A stretch of 64,000 nt of DNA from G963665815 sp942492065. GTDB lineage: Bacteria; Cloacimonadota; Cloacimonadia; Cloacimonadales; JAIOQZ01. Shown one piece after another: positions 60,931 to 64,000 of this stretch. Within the stretch, counting starts at the first letter, position 1, and each line of letters begins with the position of its first letter. The stretch is from positions 1,240,001 to 1,304,000 of the forward strand of contig CALODV010000013.1 in NCBI GenBank assembly GCA_942492065.1. Direction: 5' to 3'. The notes under the pieces are model-generated. The model saw nothing but the letters and a program-made list of their open reading frames with translations, searched no databases and had not been told where the DNA came from. Both the position numbers and the translations under genes were made by a program.

Positions 60931-61557
60931 TTACATCTCCTGTTTTCCCATAGTCGAATCTGAGTGCACTTTTTTCAACCCCAAAACTGTTTTTTTTATA
61001 CTTTGAACTACGAAATCATTATTCATTTCTGCAATACTTTTGGAGTTCATAATAGTAATATCTTCTTCTGAAGAAACCGGATGCATGTATATTGTACCAT
61101 TTCTGCGACACTGATAAAATCTGGTATTCTGCAATTCTCTACCTGTTTTCTCAAAATATCTGAACAGTGAAACAGCAAGAGGACGGTAGCCTATGCTCAC
61201 AGCCTTAAATTCATCGTTGATTTTATCCACGAGTAGAAAACAGCATATTTGTTCCTGTGATATTATTGGTACATACCAAAGGTCTGTTTTGTCTGAAAGA
61301 GATTCTATAGTACAGATTTCGGTTAATTCATTAATTTTCTCAGGATTGAGAATTGCAATCTGAAATGGTTCTCCAGGAACAGTATTATTAATCTGACTTT
61401 CTGATTGAAATCCGAATCTTTGCATATTGCTTGATTGGATTGCTTCCAGATACTTCAGGATATCTCGATTTGCAGCCTTAAGGACTCTGTTACACTCACT
61501 GCACCAAATAAAAGAACAACAGATTAAAATGAGTATTACCAGTAAAAAGCATTTCAT
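60931..61557 (-). CDS. Exported protein co-transcribed with the papain-like protease
   Basis: 208 residues. Signal peptide KCFLLVILILICCSFIWC, with a possible lipobox (SFIWC). Mature part: FQIAILNPEKINELTE, LWYVPIISQEQICCFLLVD and FKAVSIGYRPLAVSLF suggest a mixed alpha/beta fold of about 180 residues. No family recognised. Tight coupling with the protease suggests a propeptide-like chaperone, inhibitor or partner; this is inference only. Confidence 0.75.
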   Translation of the reverse strand: MKCFLLVILILICCSFIWCSECNRVLKAANRDILKYLEAIQSSNMQRFGFQSESQINNTVPGEPFQIAILNPEKINELTEICTIESLSDKTDLWYVPIISQEQICCFLLVDKINDEFKAVSIGYRPLAVSLFRYFEKTGRELQNTRFYQCRRNGTIYMHPVSSEEDITIMNSKSIAEMNNDFVVQSIKKTVLGLKKVHSDSTMGKQEM

Positions 61558-61732
61558 GTTTCCTCCCCAGTTTTATAAATAATGATTGAATTTATAGTAT
61601 ACATGTAATCCTAATAAAATTCAAATTAACTGAAAAATTCTGTAAAGCTATTTATTATTTTGAAACCAGCGAAAACTATGTTATCTTATATTAAAGCAAT
61701 GATTTTAAATAATATAGAATAAGAGCTGGTGT

Positions 61733-62905
61733 ATGGAAAACAAGATTAAACAGTTGAGTAACCTTAGAAAATTCATTATGCCTGAAGTAGTTTTCGGACA
61801 TGGGTCAAGGTTTTTAGCAGGAAAATTCTGTTCAAACTTCGATGTTAATAAAGTTCTTATCGTAACAGATATGGGACTTATTGATCAATATTGGTTCAAA
61901 GAAATTTGCAGAAGTATTGAACAAGCAGGTATAGAATACAGTATATTCTCGGATGTATTACCTAATCCCAGGGATTTTCAGGTAATGAATGGCGTTGATG
62001 TATACCAGAAAAATGGTTGTGAAGCAATTGTGGCTGTCGGGGGTGGGAGTCCAATGGACTGTGCTAAAGGAATTGGGATAGTTGCCATGAATCAGGGACA
62101 CATACTGGACTATGAAGGTGTTAATAGAATAAAAAAACCTTTACCTCCTATGATTTTTATTCCCACTACTGCAGGAACTTCATCAGATGTGTCTCAATTT
62201 ACAATAGTTAACGACACAACCAGAAAAGTAAAGATTGCAATTATCAGCAAAATAATAATTCCGGACGTAGCACTGATTGACTCAGAAACAACTTTAACAA
62301 AGGATGATTTTCTTACAGCCTGTACAGGTATGGACGCTCTTGTTCACGCAATGGAGGCGTATGTTTCAATTGCCAATTCAAAGCTAACTGATGTACATGC
62401 CCTGGAGGCTATTAGATATATTTTCAGATACCTTCCTGATTTAATTAAATCCCCGGGAGACATTGAGGTTCGAGAAAAGATTATGTATGCCAGCATGGAA
62501 GCAGGGTTTGCTTTCTCAAATGCTATTCTGGGGGCTGTTCATGCTATGGCTCACAGTTTGGGAGGGTTACTTGATTTGCCTCATGGATTGTGCAATTCGC
62601 TCTTACTTGAACATGTTATTGGTGCTAATTATGTATCAGTACCTGAACGATACAAGAACATCGCATCTAACCTGGGTATTGATTGTTCAGGTAAAGACAA
62701 TCAATATCCTAAACAAAAACTTATAGAGAAGGCTGTAGACTTGAGGATTTCTGTTGGTATAGATACAAGTCTCTCTAAGGTAGGAGTAAAGCCGGAGAAA
62801 ATACCAAGACTCTCTGAATTTGCTCATAAGGATGCATGTCTGTTAACGAATCCAAGAAAGTTAAATGTTGAAGAAATAGGAGAGCTTTATGAGCGTGCAC
62901 TCTGA
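61733..62905 (+). CDS. Iron-containing alcohol dehydrogenase
   Basis: 390 residues, group III dehydrogenase. NAD(P) site: AVGGGSPMDCAKGIG; then PTTAGTSSDVSQFTIV. Metal ligands: Asp in DALVHAMEAY region, and His in GAVHAMAHSLGGLLDLPHGLCNSLLL (cut here to AVHAMAHSLGG and LPHGLCN). Reduces or oxidises alcohols such as ethanol or 1,3-propanediol in fermentation. The final 17 bp overlap the kinase gene, so the two are linked in one transcript, which is unusual for a fermentation enzyme. Confidence 0.92.
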   Translation: MENKIKQLSNLRKFIMPEVVFGHGSRFLAGKFCSNFDVNKVLIVTDMGLIDQYWFKEICRSIEQAGIEYSIFSDVLPNPRDFQVMNGVDVYQKNGCEAIVAVGGGSPMDCAKGIGIVAMNQGHILDYEGVNRIKKPLPPMIFIPTTAGTSSDVSQFTIVNDTTRKVKIAIISKIIIPDVALIDSETTLTKDDFLTACTGMDALVHAMEAYVSIANSKLTDVHALEAIRYIFRYLPDLIKSPGDIEVREKIMYASMEAGFAFSNAILGAVHAMAHSLGGLLDLPHGLCNSLLLEHVIGANYVSVPERYKNIASNLGIDCSGKDNQYPKQKLIEKAVDLRISVGIDTSLSKVGVKPEKIPRLSEFAHKDACLLTNPRKLNVEEIGELYERAL

Positions 62906-64000
62906 TGCGGATAATGCTGTTATAATGGAAATAATGGGCTTAGGTGCTAAATCTGCACAAAAAAGCTATTACCCGCAGCTTAGAAAAAAGTTAATTGAGT
63001 TTGAGAAAGAAAAAGAGAGATATAGAACAATTATTTCTGCTTTGAGTGATATGATATTTGTTATGGATGAAAATAATCGACTCCTGGAATACTATGGGGC
63101 AGGAGTTGTTGATCTTCTATCTACTGATGAACTTGAGCACAAGAAGCCGGAAGATATAGCCGATTTCCCATGGTTGATGGAGTATAATAAAGCATTGGAA
63201 TTTGTCAGGACAACCGGACAGACATATCACATGAATCTAGTACAGAATATGAGAGGTGACAGATGGTATTCTGCTAACTTCAATCTCCATGAGAACAAGG
63301 AATACGTTGTAATATCTGTCAGGGATGTAACAGAAATTCGAAATACCAGATTAGAGTTGGAAAAGACAAAGAATTATATAGATGATATCTTGAACTCAAT
63401 GCCGTTTATGCTTATTGGTGTTGATTGGGATTTGAATGTTACACAATGGAATAAAAATGCAGTTGTTCAAACAGGGATTTCAGTTGAAGACGCAAAAGGT
63501 AAAACCATTACTGAACTGCTTCCCCTGACAAAATCTATTGTTGATACTATCATGGAAAGTCTGCAAAAATCTGAAGTAAAGCTTTTATCCGGTCAGAAGA
63601 GATACCAGGATAAGCAGCTTGTATATGAAGATATTACTATTTATCCGCTTACAGATAGCGTTTCTTCCGGGGCAGTTATTCTTATAGAGGATGTCAGTGA
63701 ATACATGAAGCTTCAAAAAGCTATGCTGCAGTCTGAGAAAATGATGACTGTTGGAGGACTGGCAGCAGGTATGGCACACGAGATTAACAACCCTCTTGCG
63801 GGTATTATTCAAAACGGAGAAGTACTGAAAAACAGACTTTTCGGTAACTCCAATGCCAATGCCAGAAAGGCTGAATCAATAGGAGTCGACATTAATCTGG
63901 TAAGAGAATATTTAATCCAGCGAAGAATTGATTATCTTCTTGAAAATGTAGTTAAGTCGGGATTACATGCTGCCGCAATAGTGAAAAATATGCTGTCTTT
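62889..64000 (+). CDS. PAS-domain histidine kinase, cut by the right edge
   Basis: 370 codons are visible and the frame is still open at the edge. No membrane segment. Two PAS domains: about 45-160 (ISALSDMIFVMDENNRLLEYYG ... VVISVRDVTEIRNTR) and about 170-275 (ILNSMPFMLIGVDWDLNVTQWN ... VILIEDVSEYMKL). Then a HisKA H box, VGGLAAGMAHEINNPLAGI, of the type that pairs with NtrC-like regulators. The ATPase domain should lie beyond 64000. Start ATG at 62889 inside the dehydrogenase gene; GAGC upstream is a weak RBS. Confidence 0.88.
   Translation, partial: MSVHSDADNAVIMEIMGLGAKSAQKSYYPQLRKKLIEFEKEKERYRTIISALSDMIFVMDENNRLLEYYGAGVVDLLSTDELEHKKPEDIADFPWLMEYNKALEFVRTTGQTYHMNLVQNMRGDRWYSANFNLHENKEYVVISVRDVTEIRNTRLELEKTKNYIDDILNSMPFMLIGVDWDLNVTQWNKNAVVQTGISVEDAKGKTITELLPLTKSIVDTIMESLQKSEVKLLSGQKRYQDKQLVYEDITIYPLTDSVSSGAVILIEDVSEYMKLQKAMLQSEKMMTVGGLAAGMAHEINNPLAGIIQNGEVLKNRLFGNSNANARKAESIGVDINLVREYLIQRRIDYLLENVVKSGLHAAAIVKNMLS

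Overview
The window is AT-rich (roughly 35% GC by eye) bacterial chromosome. Secreted proteins end in a FlgD-like sorting tail (PNPFNPETT ... VYFLKI), six-bladed propeller lipoproteins recur, groEL has a CIRCE operator, and type IV pilin-like, MacB-type permease and polysaccharide export genes are present. This fits a Gram-negative-type member of the FCB group, for example Cloacimonadota or a neighbouring candidate phylum. The phylum is an inference; there is no rRNA here.

Layout. 1-2.5 kb is unstable accessory DNA: the start of an unknown gene, broken S24 and GIY-YIG genes, one intact GIY-YIG nuclease, two tRNA-Asp genes and a tandem array of 132-bp units built from the tRNA-Asp 3' end and its terminator. 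2.7-6.4 kb has hslO (Hsp33) and, on the other strand, an overlapping three-gene operon (C-S lyase/aminotransferase, MscS channel, TauE/SafE exporter). 6.6-19.6 kb is a minor-pilin-like locus: five large PilX/DUF4900-like paralogues (one frameshifted) and two nearly identical PilV-like/PilW-like pairs. 19.6-24.6 kb has a HAD phosphatase and three glycosyltransferases, one fused to a cyclic-nucleotide-binding domain.

24.6-37.3 kb is repeat- and IS-rich: a small gene duplicated on both sides of an IS3-family element, propeller lipoproteins, a sorting-domain gene interrupted by a stop codon, an AbiE-type toxin-antitoxin pair, groEL, and a lipoprotein gene split by a second IS3-family element with an ATAT target duplication. 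That split gene lies between two copies of the groEL 3' end. 37.4-49.7 kb carries a dikinase-like enzyme, an exported protein, an HNH protein, a VCBS-repeat secreted protein, a MacB-like permease, and an operon with an S4 RNA-binding protein, an NtrC-type regulator, a Pyr_excise-like protein and a kinase-like sensor without an ATPase domain. 49.8-57.2 kb is a surface polysaccharide locus: three glycosyltransferases (one frameshifted), then ligase/polymerase, chain-length protein and flippase on the opposite strand. 57.2-64 kb has a phospholipase D lipoprotein, an ArsC/Spx-like protein, a periplasmic solute-binding protein, a secreted papain-like protease with an exported neighbour, an iron alcohol dehydrogenase and a PAS histidine kinase cut by the right edge.

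The two most unusual regions are the tRNA-Asp-derived array with its GIY-YIG genes, and the pilin-like locus, whose paralogues look shuffled by gene conversion.
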